NCBI GenBank assembly: GCA_963377175.1
Contig: CAUJNA010003498.1
Coordinates: 43,034-107,033 of the forward strand
DNA: 64,000 nucleotides
Reading direction: 5' to 3'
From: Effrenium voratum
Taxonomy: Eukaryota > Sar > Dinophyceae > Suessiales > Symbiodiniaceae
Below, in pieces: positions 38,400-49,497 of this stretch (positions are counted from its first letter, which is position 1; every line of letters begins with the position of its first letter). The position numbers and the translations under genes were made by a program. Under the pieces are notes generated by a model, which was not told the DNA's origin, searched no databases, and saw only the letters and a program-made list of their open reading frames with translations.

Positions 38400-38898
38400 T
38401 GTGAGTGTGTCCTTTGAAGTGTACTTTGTCGTTGATTTGCGTGTAGTTGGCATCAACGTAGATCTCGAGGTCGAGGCAGTTGTTGGTGTCAGAGTTGAGT
38501 GTAGTGGTTGGTTGTATTATGAACTTGTCGTGCTTGGTTCCTTGAAGGTAGCGTAGTAAGTGTTTGACTCATTTGTTGGAAAGTTCTGTAGGGGCTGTGA
38601 GGTCTCTTGCAAATTCTTTGGTAGAGTAAGCAATGTCTGGTCGTGTGTAGGCTAGCCATTGTAGTTTTCCTGCAACACGTCTGTGCCTCTTGTGTTGTTC
38701 TTTGTCAAGTAGTGCTTCATCGCCCACTGTGGGGTTGTAGTGTGCTATTCCAGGTGTAGTCACGGGGTTGCAGTTCTTGAGGCTTGCTTCCTCAATAATG
38801 TTGTTGATGTGAGTCGGCCAGTCCGATGGTGATGTGATCATCGTTGTGTTCGATGGTTCCAAGGAGTTGTTGTGGTTGTTGTGGTTCAATGTAGCCAA
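38400..38898 (-). pseudogene. copia RT-to-RNase H connection and RNase H start
   Basis: Contains LQWLAYTRPDIAYSTKEFA, typical of the region after RT. In the next frame come VKHLLRYLQGTKHDK and YVDANYA, the usual start of copia RNase H. A frameshift separates the two parts near 38570. Confidence 0.75.
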
Positions 38899-39413
38899 TG
38901 TGTTTTGAGTAGTACTCGTTGTCGGGTCGCCTCAAAGGTCTTGTTGACTATAGTTGGGTCGCCAAGAACAAGTAGATCGTCAACGTACACCATGATGTAG
39001 CAGTCTCTTGTAGGCGAAGTGTAGGGGTTGGGTTCGGACTTCAGTCGTTTGAAGCGTAGTTCTTGTAGGACTTGTGCTAAGTAGTCTTGCCATGCCTTTG
39101 GTGAACTGCGCAGTCCGCACATGGCTTTTCGTAGTCGCCACAGTTTGTTTTGTCGTGGGCAGAGTTCCTTTGGTGGCCAAATGTAGGTTGGCTTTTCGTT
39201 GCGCTGTGAGAGTGGTGCGTGTAGCAACGCTGTAGACACGTCTCCTAGCCGTGCTGTCCATCCTGGTCGTGCTATTTGTAGGAGTAGAAGTATCCGTAGT
39301 ATTGTGAACGTTGGTGTAGATGCGTCGCGGAGTCCTCGTCGTCGAGTTTCTCGCTGTAGCCTCTTGCAACGATGCGTGAGCGAACTTGTCGTCCTTTCTC
39401 GCGGTGTACCCAT
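38886..39413 (-). pseudogene. copia reverse transcriptase
   Basis: Shows STPTFTILRILLLLQIA, GDVSTALLHAPL, CGLRSSPKAWQ and the catalytic YVDDLLVLG. The upstream part is frameshifted (39413-39490), so the gene is broken. Confidence 0.85.
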
Positions 39414-39849
39414 CGCATAGGGATTCTTCCCTTACTGTAGAGGAATCAAGTGTGGAAATGTGAACTTCTTCGTAGGCTTCGTATAGTTTCATTCGCGTTG
39501 CATTTTTTCCATTCCTTCTAGTAGTTTGGATTCGTCGAATCCTTCGTTGTCAAAAATGATTGGTTGTTGTTGTTCGTCGGGGTCGTCGTTAGTGTGCGAT
39601 TGGATTGTAGTTCCGTCGTGTAGTTCGATTGCTGCGATCATGTTGGTCCGTTGTCGTTGTGATTGTGGTTGTGTAGTGTGGGTCCGGTAGCTGCGAACTT
39701 GAAGATTCTGTCGTAGGTCTCGTCGAAGGCAATACTGGTCCTGCAGTAGTTCGCGCTTGTTTGCTCGGTGGTGGTTGTGGTACGTCGTCTTCAGCGTGAG
39801 TCTGTTGCCCTGCGTCACGTTGAGGTGGTCGTGGAGATTGGTCGTAGTG

Positions 39850-40680
39850 CCGTAGTTTCGAGGAGTGTCATAAACTTCGGGTCGTAGGTGTTACGTCTCA
39901 GTGACCATGGAGTTCCGGTTATCTTGTTCAGTAGCGCGAGGTCGTGTTTGAAGTCTGGTTGTAGTCTCCTCACCGTGCGTACTTCCGCCACTCCTTGTTC
40001 TGCATGTAGCCACGTAGTTTTCACCTGTTTCGGAAACCTTAAGTAACCAGATGCATTTCTGCATGCGTAGGTCGGCTTTAGGTGGACTCTTGTGCTGTGG
40101 TGGCATGTACAGTAGTGTTTCGCCGAACTCTACGATTGCTCGTCCGTGTTGCGTCCCCAGCGTCGTTCGAAGCTGGTGTTGCCGTCGGAGTGCACTACGT
40201 AGCGGTTGATAGTCCACGCAGCGCGTCGTATGATCCATGGTAGTAAGGGATGTTTCACGTTGAGTGTGACCCCGTAGTTGCGTTCGACTTGTGCCTTGAA
40301 GGTGCGGATTTGGCCAAGTAGTGTTCGGTGTAGTCGTTCTACACTTCCTTTGCTGTTACTGCTGTAGGCCGGTGAGTGTCGTACTGTCATGGATCCTAGT
40401 TTTGCTGCTGTGGCTTTTAGTAGTGTGTTGAGTGTGTCCTCGTTGTCGTTTTGTAGTATTCCATTTGTGCGACCGCATTCCAGAATGAATGCTTGTAGGT
40501 TGTTGGTCATGTAGTCCATCATTGAGGACTTGGCCGGAACGAGACATGCCATGCACAGTTGTAGTTACGTCAACTAGCTGTCAGTACTGCTGTAGGTCGC
40601 GGCTCCTGATTTGGTCTTGATGTAGGCGAAGTCGACCTGAACGACGGGTTGTCGTGTTCGTTGTGTTTTGCACAGGTTCA
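39850..40680 (-). pseudogene. copia integrase catalytic core
   Basis: VDFAYI (first Asp, about 40630), NDNEDTL (second Asp region, about 40450) and YSSNSKGSVERLHRTLL (with the catalytic Glu, about 40350) are followed by a frameshifted downstream part with LLYMPPQHK and CIWLLKVSETGE. The upstream part is cut by the inserted element at 40691-40914. Confidence 0.8.
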
Positions 40681-40690
40681 CCTCCATGTA

Positions 40691-40914
40691 ATGTTGGAAC
40701 CTGATTGATAAAGGGCCCCCCCCAAACAATGGAGGCGCCAAAATACTGGGCGCTCACTTTTGGGGCGTCCAAACAATGGAGGTTTTTGGGGCCCAATTCT
40801 ACTTTAGTATTGCAAACTTTCAATTATTCTGGTCCCCCTAAACAATGGGTGCAAACCAGAATAAGGAAAAACTTGCCATTATTACGGTCCAGTTGATTAA
40901 TCAAGTGCCAACAT
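40691..40914. mobile_element. 224-bp TA-flanked inverted-repeat element (MITE)
   Basis: Left end ATGTTGGAACCTGATTGAT and right end, reverse-complemented, ATGTTGGCACTTGATTAAT match at all but three of 19 positions. TA lies on both sides (40689-40690, 40915-40916). The interior lacks the GTAG-rich composition of the surrounding copia. Removing one TA and the insert restores the flanking reading through integrase. TA targets and this size fit a Tc1/mariner-type non-autonomous element. Confidence 0.75.
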
Positions 40915-41061
40915 TAGTGGTATCCTTCCTTCACAGTGAACCGTGTTGTGCCGGTCCATGTGTAAGGTAGGTGAGTGTTACCAGCTGTGGGCCAGTCGTC
41001 CTTGTGTTGTTTGACTTCATTGAAGTTGTTGGTGGTGGATTGTAGTTCTGTAGGGTTCAAG

Positions 41062-41625
41062 TCAGTCAATTGGTGGGTGTCCTGGACCATCTGTTGGAAT
41101 GAACATTGTAGTGCGCGGTACCAAGTGGTGTCTGATCCAGTGTTCTCCTTGTCGTTCCCAGTAGTCTTGCTTGTCTTCTTGTTGTGTCGGTAGTCTACTT
41201 ATTTTGGATGTAGGTGCCGGTGTGTCAATGCTTGTTGGTTGTGTTTGTTGTGCTTTAGGCCTCCAAATCTTTTGTGGAGTGCGCATTGCGGGTGATGTCC
41301 TGGTTGTAGTTGTTGGTTGTTTTTCAGGTTGTGCGCTTGAGCTTTGTCGTGCGATTGTAGTTTTGCCTGTGATCCTTTGTGTAGGATTCATCTTTCTCCT
41401 AAACCTAGTTTCACGAACCCAGTCGTCGCCGGGTAGTCGTTTGTGAAGTTCGGTTTTGGAAATCTGCTTCATGAAGTGGTTGTCCGTAGTGATTGTTTGT
41501 ATCACAGCTCTCATGACTCCGTCGTGGTCCATTAGTGGTTGTAGTTCGTGATCTTTGGGAATGTAGATCCGCTTGATGGCCAAGTAGAAGAGTCCTCTGT
41601 CGAAGTAGTGGTGCTGTGTTGTCAC
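41062..41625 (-). pseudogene. copia pol segment between protease and integrase
   Basis: Open 187-codon frame with the element's codon bias (LFYLAIKRIYIPKDHEL, basic middle, WERQGEHWIRHHL). It sits between protease and integrase; no motif recognised. Confidence 0.5.
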
Positions 41626-41735
41626 CGTGTGAAAGTGAACAGTGTTGTGTGTCCAGTTTCAGGTTGTAACCTCGATCCAGTAGTCTCTTGATGCGCTAAG
41701 GACCGGGCACTTCACGTCACAAACGTAGTAGGGAA

Positions 41736-42602
41736 TCATGATCTTGAAGTTGTCCTTCTGGTAGGCAAGTACTTGATTCCGTAGACAGGGATTTGCCTGT
41801 TTGCGACCGTGTAGAGTTGCGGAGTGGGCCAAAGTGGTAATTCGCTAGGACAATCATGTGTGGATTCTCCAGAGTCTAGTAGTAGGTAGTGAAGTTGTTC
41901 CTGATGTTGTTGTTTGTTGTTGCCTTGCATCAGGTACTTGTAGTACCTGTTGTAGTGATTGCTTCCATGTGCATTGTTGCTCTCATTTCTGTAGTAGGAG
42001 GCCTGGTTCTTGTCTTCGTAGTGTCCGATGACCAGCCTTTCGTTGATTCCACTGATGTTGCGGGTTGTGTCGTAGTCGCCTGATGTACCAAATTGGTCGG
42101 CGTAGTTCCACCAATCTTGTTCTTGCCAACTGTTAACCTGTAGTTGCGTAGTCTTCTGAGTAGATCTCTTCCATCTCGTGGTCGTAGTCTTCTTGAGGCT
42201 CTCCTTCGTGTAGTTGCCAAATTGCCAATCTGCATTCTGAAGCGTAGTGGCCGTACCTGCCGCATTTGTAGCATGTTCCTTTTCCTTGGCTGTTGTTGTA
42301 GTTTCCTTTACCTTTTCCTTTGCTTTTGCTTTTGCCCCCTTGGTAGTATGAGCCTTTGTGTCCTTTGCCTTTGTTGTCCATACTGTAGTTATGGCCGTAG
42401 TTTCATTTTCCTGTGTTGCCCCATCTTTCCTTGAAGGGCCGTTGTGGTGTTCCTTTGCCTTGTAGTTGCCTTTTCCTTTTCCTCGATGTCCTTTGTAGCC
42501 TTCTTTGTGTCGTCCCTTGTAGTTTCCTTTCTTCCACAGGTTGTCAACGTCCATTGCTGCTGGTCCACCTCCGTAGGCTGATGATGCAGTTGCATTCATC
42601 AT
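41736..42602 (-). pseudogene. copia Gag end (Gly/Lys-rich, CCHC knuckle) and aspartic protease
   Basis: Two overlapping frames: one has CYKCGRYGHYASEC (CCHC knuckle, about 42290-42240), the other a Lys/Gly/Thr-rich stretch and then YLLLDSGESTHDCP, the protease DSG motif (about 41885). A frameshift inside this part breaks Gag-Pol. Confidence 0.8.
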
Positions 42603-42789
42603 GAAAATTGTTCCAGCTCGTAGTTGAAGATGTTGTTGTAGTGCTCCTTTCCTCTCATTGAGTAGTACTGCAATCTTTACTCAATCTGGTAGTGCTGCTA
42701 AGTTGTCGCGCTCATACCTGTTGAAGTCATATTCCCCTTGTAGAAACTGCTCTTCAAACTGTTGTTCGCCGAACGAAGGTTTCAGTAGG

Positions 42790-42987
42790 TTAGTCAAGTA
42801 GCCAACACTTGGTCAAAAGTCGTAGTGTTTCGCAACCATTGGCTGTGTAGCGGTTTTGTCTGACCGCTGTAGCCGCTGGGCCTTGACAGATGCTGATGAG
42901 GATGTACTGTAGATCACGCGCAAGGTTGACGAGCTTGTTGCCTCTTGCAGTGTCAGGTAGTACCTCATTGATCAGGTTTTGGTTCAT
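42790..42987 (-). pseudogene. copia Gag N-terminal fragment
   Basis: Reads ARDLQYILISICQGPAATAV and GCETLRLLTKCWLL, like the helical G-x-E-x-x-R segment of copia Gag. The frame starts abruptly at the edge of pyrimidine repeats, so the element appears 5'-truncated. Confidence 0.55.
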
Positions 42988-42999
42988 CGCCTGTCATTT

Positions 43000-43240
43000 C
43001 CCTCCATCTCCCTTCGTGTCCTGTGGTTCCCTTTCATTCCCCCCCTGCATGTCTCATTCCTTCCCCTCTTAGTTCCCCTTCCTTTCCCCCCTCATTTCCC
43101 TTTTAGTTCCCCTTCGTTTCCCTTTCATTTCCCTTTGTTTTCCTCTTCCTGTCCCCTGCATGTTCTTGCATTTCCATTTCTTTCCCGTTCATGTCCCCTT
43201 CATTTTCCCTGCGCTTCCCTCGCATTCCCCCTTCATTCCA
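43000..43240 (+). repeat. pyrimidine-rich minisatellite (TTTCCC-type units)
   Basis: Irregular repeats of CATTTCCC, CTTTCC and GTTCCCCTT over about 240 bp. It borders the 5' end of the minus-strand copia. Confidence 0.75.
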
Positions 43241-43467
43241 CGATTTTTTTGTTCAACAAAAACACGGTAGTTTTAAGCATTTTCAAAACGCAGAGTCTTT
43301 CCAGGATATTTGGCAAAAGGAGGCGGAACACCCAAACCAGCAAAGAGCCGGCAGCGGGATTCGAGCCTGGGACCCTTGCTTTGCCACACCGACTCCCTTG
43401 AAGACTATCTTTTAGCAGAATGGGGGATCCTCTCTCTTAGGTGTCCGACGCGCCGAGAATGATGGCT

Positions 43468-43565
43468 GATATATATATATATATATTCACAAATAGATGC
43501 ACCGCGTGAATCTACAGCATAGTATATATATATATATATATGTGTGTGTGTGCACATGTGGTTTA
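43468..43565 (+). repeat. (TA)n and (GT)n microsatellites
   Basis: Two TA runs (about 43468-43488 and 43520-43541), the second continuing into GT. Confidence 0.9.
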
Positions 43566-43609
43566 GAATTGTATACGTATATCGACTGGATTCCCTTCCG
43601 GTTCTCAAG

Positions 43610-44380
43610 GTTACGACGTGAACCAGTCGGGGCTTCTGGAGCCCATGGAGCTGTGTCGCGCGCTGCGGGAGCTGGGCTTCGCGTTCGACGCCTTCGAGGT
43701 GGCCAACTGGCGCCTCTTCGGAGTTTTCTTTCCGAAATGGCGGGTCTTTTTGGGGGGGTGGGAGGGCAGGCGGGTGGGTGGGGGTGCGGGGAGTTGGGGA
43801 AAGCGCAAAATAGGGCACATTTAAAAAAGGACACAGTTCAGTGGTACCAGGTTTCTCCTGTTCGTTTGTTGCTCAATGGGAGTTTCTCAAAATTGGCCCC
43901 CCCTTGTTAAATATCAACCCAAAATGTGATTTTGTAAAACCCACACCAAGACCATCTACCCCGTCCTATGGACCAAGGTTTGCTTTTGCTTCAGGATTTT
44001 CGTGGATGGAACCATAGATCATCAAGTTGGCAGTCCGCCAGTTAAATAGTTGAGAAACACTAGATAAAAAAGGGGGTCAACTGCTTCATGAATCTTCATG
44101 GCTTCTTTTCTCAGCTACCACAATTTCTTCAGGAGTCATGATGGTCTGAGATGCCCTACAGGGGAGCTGGAGTTGACCATATGAGGGTTGGGGTTCGAGC
44201 AACGCATATACGTTCTGAATTCTGACTACCCTGTGTGTTGAGTTGGGCTGGGCACAGCTGCGCTGCAGGTGAATCTGTCATGATTTGTCACTGGTGTGGA
44301 ACCGAGGATCGAAGCTGTGGACACCACTGGCAACCACTGTGCTGACTACGCGGAGTTCCTAGCCTTCTGCAAGCTGCAGG
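43610..44380 (+). CDS. EF-hand calcium-binding protein, two exons of a larger gene
   Basis: Exon 43610 to about 43727 contains the 12-residue loop DVNQSGLLEPME (D1, N3, S5, G6, E12), followed by LCRALRELGF, a good EF-hand. The exon at about 44297-44380 contains a second, degenerate loop DTTGNHCADYAE, then FLAFCK, ending before GTGGATG. Paired EF-hands usually sense Ca2+. The exon between 43730 and 44290, if any, was not found and donor sites are uncertain. Earlier exons are not identified. Confidence 0.55.
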
Positions 44381-44612
44381 TGGATGCATTGCTAGGCCTG
44401 GATTTGCCCGAAGCAACCTTAGGAGTTTTGCTCATTGCCCTACCGAATACGGATTCGGAAAGAAAAAAGTGGAAAGCGTAGAGCACCCCCCTGCCCTCGT
44501 CCCACACCATGCGGCTGTAGCTCACAACTTGGACAACATGCCCAACAACGGTGCGCGGTGTCCCCAGTTTGGAGCCCAACGCATGCGTAATGGTCCGATG
44601 CTCTGATGGGCG

Positions 44613-44852
44613 TTGGCAGGCACTGGCCACGTGCCCAAAGCAGCGCTGGCTGCTGATGCCACGCCCCTTGTGGTGGATCGACGGCCCTCGCTGCCCAAGG
44701 AGGAGCAGCCGGCGCCGCAAGAGTCTGCGAATCCCGCAACGCCGCGTGCAGCAATTGATTTCGCTCGGGTGGTTGCAGTGTTTTGCTTTGTGGTTTGGTG
44801 TTGTGTTTGTTGCTTGCGCGGGCTGGGTATGAAGACCCAGCGATTCATGTGA
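44613..44852 (+). CDS. candidate last exon with C-terminal membrane helix
   Basis: A Pro/Ala-rich stretch (SLPKEEQPAPQESANPATP) is followed by a hydrophobic helix VVAVFCFVVWCCVCCL and a short basic tail before TGA. It could end the EF-hand gene as a tail-anchored protein. No splice phase proof. Confidence 0.3.
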   Translation: MAGTGHVPKAALAADATPLVVDRRPSLPKEEQPAPQESANPATPRAAIDFARVVAVFCFVVWCCVCCLRGLGMKTQRFM

Positions 44853-45303
44853 GACCGAGAGCGGGATCTTTTTCGAGGCTCTTTTTTTGGCTTTGAGCAA
44901 GCGTCTTCCAGGAGTCGACCTTTGGGCACAGGCTGTTCTCAGATGCTCTTCGGACCCACCCCACTGTTCAGCGGCAAGCCCAAGCACCCGCAAAAGCAAA
45001 ACATTGCAATTCCGATTTGTTGTCTTGCTGATGCATGCTGATGCATGTTGATGCAGCTCTGCTTGGCCTTTGCGGTTGCTGCAGCTGAGGGAAGCACCAC
45101 CCGCGCTCCCAGAACTGCATCGACACACCAGCGAGATTGTGAGGCCAGATGAAATTGAGGAGGAGCGGGCGTTCCCTGACGCAACCATGGATCATCGTCA
45201 ATCGTGTTTTGATCGAATGGCCCCAATTGAGTATTAAGGTTGCTATTAGGAAGTCGGGGGGGATTATCAATGCGCACATTGCGCCATGTGCTTTCGCCCT
45301 GAG

Positions 45304-45357
45304 CATGTATATATATATATATATATATAGAGATATGTGTATATATATATATATATA
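45304..45357 (+). repeat. (TA)n microsatellite
   Basis: Two TA tracts around an AGAGATATG interruption. Confidence 0.9.
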
Positions 45358-45745
45358 GGTGATATGATACAGTGATATGTCTATATTTATGGTTCTGTGT
45401 TTGCAGATCTTGGCCACAATATATCAAAGCAATGTGTTTGGTGCGTTTCAGTCCAGCATAAGGCGTTTGGCTGATGGGCATGTAAGTGTTGGGTGAAGGC
45501 TTCTGATCGTCAAGTGGACAAGAACAACTTGTGAATGACTAGCCCATGATTGTTGCAGGGATGTGCCAGCCTCAATGAGTCGGGACAACCGTCATGTAAA
45601 AGACTGGTGAACATCCCTGGGCGACGCAAAATTGCATTTTTTTTCTTAAGATGAACCCGGTTTCATGTCAAAGACAACCCCGGATGTGTTCGAATAGTCT
45701 CCCGGTGCCTATGGCCACAACGGGGTGTCCGAGTTCAGGAGCTGC

Positions 45746-46207
45746 TGGAGCGCCGAGCCGAACAGAAGCGCCAGGATGCGGAGGAGGCCCGCGCCAAGGC
45801 GCGCGTTTGTTCGACCGCGAGGGAAGGCGGGGAGGGCCGGGAGGGCCGGGAGGGCCGGGAGGGCTGGGTTTTCTGGGAGAAAAAGGGAAAACGAAGAAGT
45901 TGCTGGAGTGCCTGATTCCAGTTGGAAGCGATGCTTCTGGAAGTGCCAGCTCAAGTTCTGAGCGTTCTGAAGTTGTGTAGCACCGCCTTGGCGATGCCTT
46001 TGGTGGTGGAAGTTCTATGTGGAAGGCACTTCTTCGTCGACAACCCCAACTGCTTCACGCAGTTCACTCTACAGCACAGACCCGGATGCGGCGGCGGGCT
46101 CCAAGTGGACTAACAAGTTCGAGTTGAACCATGACGACAAGAACTTGGAACTGTACTTCGAAGTCATGCCAAAGGAAAGCTTTTCGCCGAAGCGCGTCGC
46201 CTCGTAA
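45746..46207 (+). CDS. candidate exons upstream of the metacaspase
   Basis: From 45746 (after TTCAG) one frame gives a charged helix ELLERRAEQKRQDAEEARAK. At about 46019-46207 another gives a Ser/Thr-rich start, then KFELNHDDKNLELYFEVMPK. They may be amino-terminal exons of the metacaspase gene. Borders were not resolved and a GGGAGGGCC repeat near 45830-45865 complicates reading. Confidence 0.3.
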
Positions 46208-46302
46208 CGGTGCACTGGCCCCAGCTCCAGCCCGAGGTGCGGGCAGTGGATGACTATTGGTGAAACCCGAGGCCGCAGGCGTCGCGGAGACTGCAGCCAT
46301 CC

Positions 46303-47299
46303 GGGTCGCCTGTACGTTGACCTCCGGCTCTCAAAGCCAGCAAGAAGCCGCATGCAAGCCGGTCTTCGTTGGCATTTGCTACCAGGGGAGCTCCAATGAG
46401 CTGCCGGAGTGCCACAACGATGCCAGGTGGGGCTTCAAGAATTCCCCAGAGACGATGAAGCTGCTCATGGACGGCCCGGGAAGCTCCCCGGCGACGAAGC
46501 CCACCAAAAGCAACATCCGAGATGCGATGAGCTGGCTGGCGCGTGGCGCAGTGGCAGGTGAAAGCCTCCTCTTCTTCTACTCTGGACATGGAACTCAGTC
46601 GCCTAATCTCTCACGGCGCGAGAAGGATGGCTTCGATGAGGCAATTTGTCCTTGCAACTGGGTGCGAAATAGCCCATGAGATGTCTTATCCTTCCAGCGA
46701 TGAAACGAAAGGGAATTGCTGTTTTGTTTGATTGTCCTAGAGCCCCTATTCAACACCCAGGTGAGGAGAATGGGATTAATGAACTCTTGGTGCAACCTCT
46801 CCCCGAAAAAGTCAGGCTGACCTGTATCTTGGACTGCTTTCACAGTGGCAGCGGCTTGGACTTGCCTGTGCGCTGGAGCCCCTACTTGATGACGGGCAAA
46901 CAATGGCAGCTCGACAAGGGCGGATTCCACGAAAAGGCGGATGTGATTTGCATCTCCGGCTGCGCGGACAATCAGGTCTCTGTGGGAAACGGTGTAGCAA
47001 TGAAAGGTCCTACCTCCGGCCTGAAAGCTGGCATGCCCACGGGATATTGTTCAGCTTCGCTCTGTGTGGCCCTGGAGGTGCATGAGACCCAGTGCAAAAT
47101 TAATTGGATGGAGATGATGAATATCATGAAGGAAGTGCTGAACGACTTCGATTGGAAGCAAGAACCAGAACTTCGATCTAACTCGGGAGTTCGACTTGCA
47201 TGGCTCTATCCCCAGCAATGGGCAGACGGGCGCCAACGTCGTTGGCGGTGTCTTCGGCGACCTCCCAACTTTCAAAGCTCGCAACAGGCTAAAGGATGA
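46303..47299 (+). CDS. metacaspase (caspase-like cysteine protease, C14), at least two exons
   Basis: Metacaspases cleave after Lys or Arg and act in cell death and stress in algae and plants. The first exon (to about 46661) has FVGICYQG, a helical stretch, FFYSGHGTQ with the catalytic His, and DGFDEAICP. An intron of about 100 bp follows. The second exon (from about 46761) has INELLVQPLPEKVRLTCILD, then CFHSGSGLDLP with the catalytic Cys; the usual form is D-C/S-C-H-S-G, so Phe replaces one position. It continues through ADVICISGCADNQ and ends at 47299. The exact splice phase at 46662/46761 does not fit simple GT-AG. A type I-like layout is likely, but the prodomain is not identified. Confidence 0.88.
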
Positions 47300-48735
47300 G
47301 AAATTCATGATTCATGAACGATGTCATGTCGATGCAACGGGCAGGAATCGTCCAGCCAGCCCCTGACCTCGTGGAGCCAGGAGTTTCACCCAAATCCTCA
47401 CGGTGTTGCTTCTAGAGTCTAAAGATTCTAAGCACACCCACACACCAAGCTCCTAGGATTCATTCTGTAACTGTATATCACTTTTTGATAGTTTTTGACT
47501 TTTTTCAAGGCGCGAGGAGGCCGCGATAAAACTCAGCCCCTTGAATCTGAAGCCTTTTGCCGAGAAGACAAAAGCTGGGCGGCTTCGTCAGCAGCTCAAC
47601 AGAACAGTGCCTCGAACCTGCATCAGGGGCACGGGCGAAATTAGGAGCAGAAAAAGCTAAATTGAGCACAGATTCACTGGTGAGATGGAGATGTGTTGGG
47701 CACGTGGTGTTTGAAACTTTGCTGCGTGCAAGCCACGGAACAGCACTGGCAACACTCACCCTGTTGAGCATTGGAGTTGTGCTGGTAGCAGATGGGCTCT
47801 CAGCCAGGAAGGTGCCTAGAGCGGGAATCGAATCGTTTGGCCTTGGAGTCATGAGATGTTTGATGAGCACATGACAAGGTTGCTATTGCTTGATGAGACA
47901 GGGGGAAGAGAAACGCTTGGTGTCAGAGCTGCGGCTGCGAGGCAGAGGTGGAAGAAGCGATTGAAGTTTTGGTGGAGGAAGAGCTGGGAATGAATCCTGC
48001 ATATGGCGAAGGCCAGGCAAAGTTGCATGTCCCGCAAAGCTGGCCCCGGAACTGTCTCACAGCCGTCAATTTTGTTGCAGCAGGCAGGTTGGTCATCCAC
48101 TGCCAGCGACAGATGGGAAGAGGGGAGGGGGAGGTTCCTGATTGCTTGGACGGCATACCGCTTGCCATATGCCAGTGCTGGGCTCAAAGCCCTTTGTAAG
48201 TGACTTGGTGCTCAGCAGGGAATGTGGGAATAACCCAGGAGTCCCTTAAAGGAAACCAGGACGGTTTCTGGGGGGTCATTCCCTCATTCCTTCTGAGCAA
48301 GTTGAGTCCCAGCCGTGCAGGTTATGGTGAGTGGGATTTCCGGGGCCAGCTGCTCCCAAAGGATACCTATGCGCTGGGCGTGGTGGATTTGATCCCTGAG
48401 TCCTGGGGCACAAAAGGCGGATGCCTGGCAGCAGGGCCAGCGAGGTTGTTTCGCTGTTTCGCATGGAACCTTGGGCCCATTCTGACAACTTCCAATGGTC
48501 AACTCTTCTTCTTTTCCTTTTTTTTTTGCGGGGACCGTTCATCCACTAGAAGAAGGACTTCGCCTGGACAGGCAGTGGTATTTGGATAGCAGACGAGCAA
48601 CGCAGGCATTGCTAGCTCCAGGGGGGGTTTCAATAAGACTGCGCATGCCATTATTTTGGTTCTTGTTCTGGACCAGCTGCTTTGAGTTGAGGCAAAAACT
48701 TTTTGCTGTTTGACGCCCGCGCTGGCTTGGCAGTG
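47300..48735. other. no gene seen
   Basis: Short frames on both strands without motifs or splice support. Confidence 0.45.
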
Positions 48736-48738
48736 CAG

Positions 48739-48840
48739 CACATTCAACTGGCGCCAAACGGCAACTCCGACCGCCGGATCAATAAGTACTCGCTGACGAT
48801 TTGGTTCCGCATCTCAATGCTGCCTTCGAAGGAGCGGAAG
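48739..48840 (+). CDS. candidate host exon
   Basis: After CTTGGCAG: QHIQLAPNGNSDRRINKYSL, then TIWFRISMLPSKER. The strand-like pattern resembles a beta-rich (lectin/laminin-G-like) domain seen in dinoflagellate proteins, but this is only an impression. Confidence 0.3.
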
Positions 48841-49305
48841 TGCCAATCCGGTGAACGTGTGCGCACCATTTCATGTCATGTGCACGAGTACTTCATACGC
48901 GGGCGCATTGTGTTCAAAGCCCACATTCAAACTGTTTTGGCCTCCCTTCAATGGCACCAGCATATCCTCCCAAACCGGGCATGCATCAACTCTTCCCTGG
49001 CCAGCTGCCACTCTGACTAGCTGTCACCCGTATTGGTTGGCAGGTAGGCACCTGTTTGGTGGAGTTACACGCATGGTTCAGCAATCAGAATCAGCCAATA
49101 TGCATACGCTTGCTGGATTTCGGTTGTGGGAGGCCGACCGGATTTTGCTGCTTGATTTGCCTCGTGGTGACATGGACTCAGAGCTGGTGGATGAAACCCC
49201 AACTGGCGGAAGTGGAAGTTCGGTATTTATTTGGCGCGGGGGTGCCATGGACGCAACTAGATGCAGCACTGCGGAACCAGGCTGCTGCTTTTGTTTGATT
49301 GGCAG

Positions 49306-49460
49306 ATCCGCTGTTTGAGTTCCGAGGCATTTTGGCGCCTGAGGGCTATCATGAGCCCTCACTTCAGAAGAAAGATTTGGATTCCTCATCGGCCCTGCGA
49401 CAGATGGTCAACGGCGAGTGGCACCTGAGATTCCGCAGCAAGGAGCCACACGGCAAATGA
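49306..49460 (+). CDS. last exon of an unidentified host gene
   Basis: Follows TTGATTGGCAG and reads PLFEFRGILAPEGYHEPSLQ, ending ...WHLRFRSKEPHGK and TGA at 49458. Good coding character, then immediate transition into the GACA repeat, which would be 3' UTR or flank. Confidence 0.45.
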
Positions 49461-49497
49461 GCAAAGACGCGGTCCCGAGGGATTCGGGAGGGACAGG

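Larger units (their letters stand above)
37791..42987 (-). mobile_element. degenerate copia retrotransposon on the minus strand
   Basis: Reading right to left: a gag fragment (42987-42790), CCHC knuckle and protease (about 42600-41740), integrase (about 40650-39850), RT (39413-38886), RNase H start (about 38570-38400) and a last unknown frame (38333-37791). The order is copia-type. Frames are broken many times and no LTR pair could be identified. Codons are very unlike the giant element: CTA for Leu, ACA for Thr and CAA for Gln dominate, giving the plus strand its constant GTAGT/TGTAG look. A small inverted-repeat element interrupts integrase. Confidence 0.85.

Noticed and set aside
42990..43240. 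Possible 5' LTR of the minus-strand copia
   Set aside because: It is pyrimidine low complexity and no matching direct repeat was seen near 37.6-37.8 kb.
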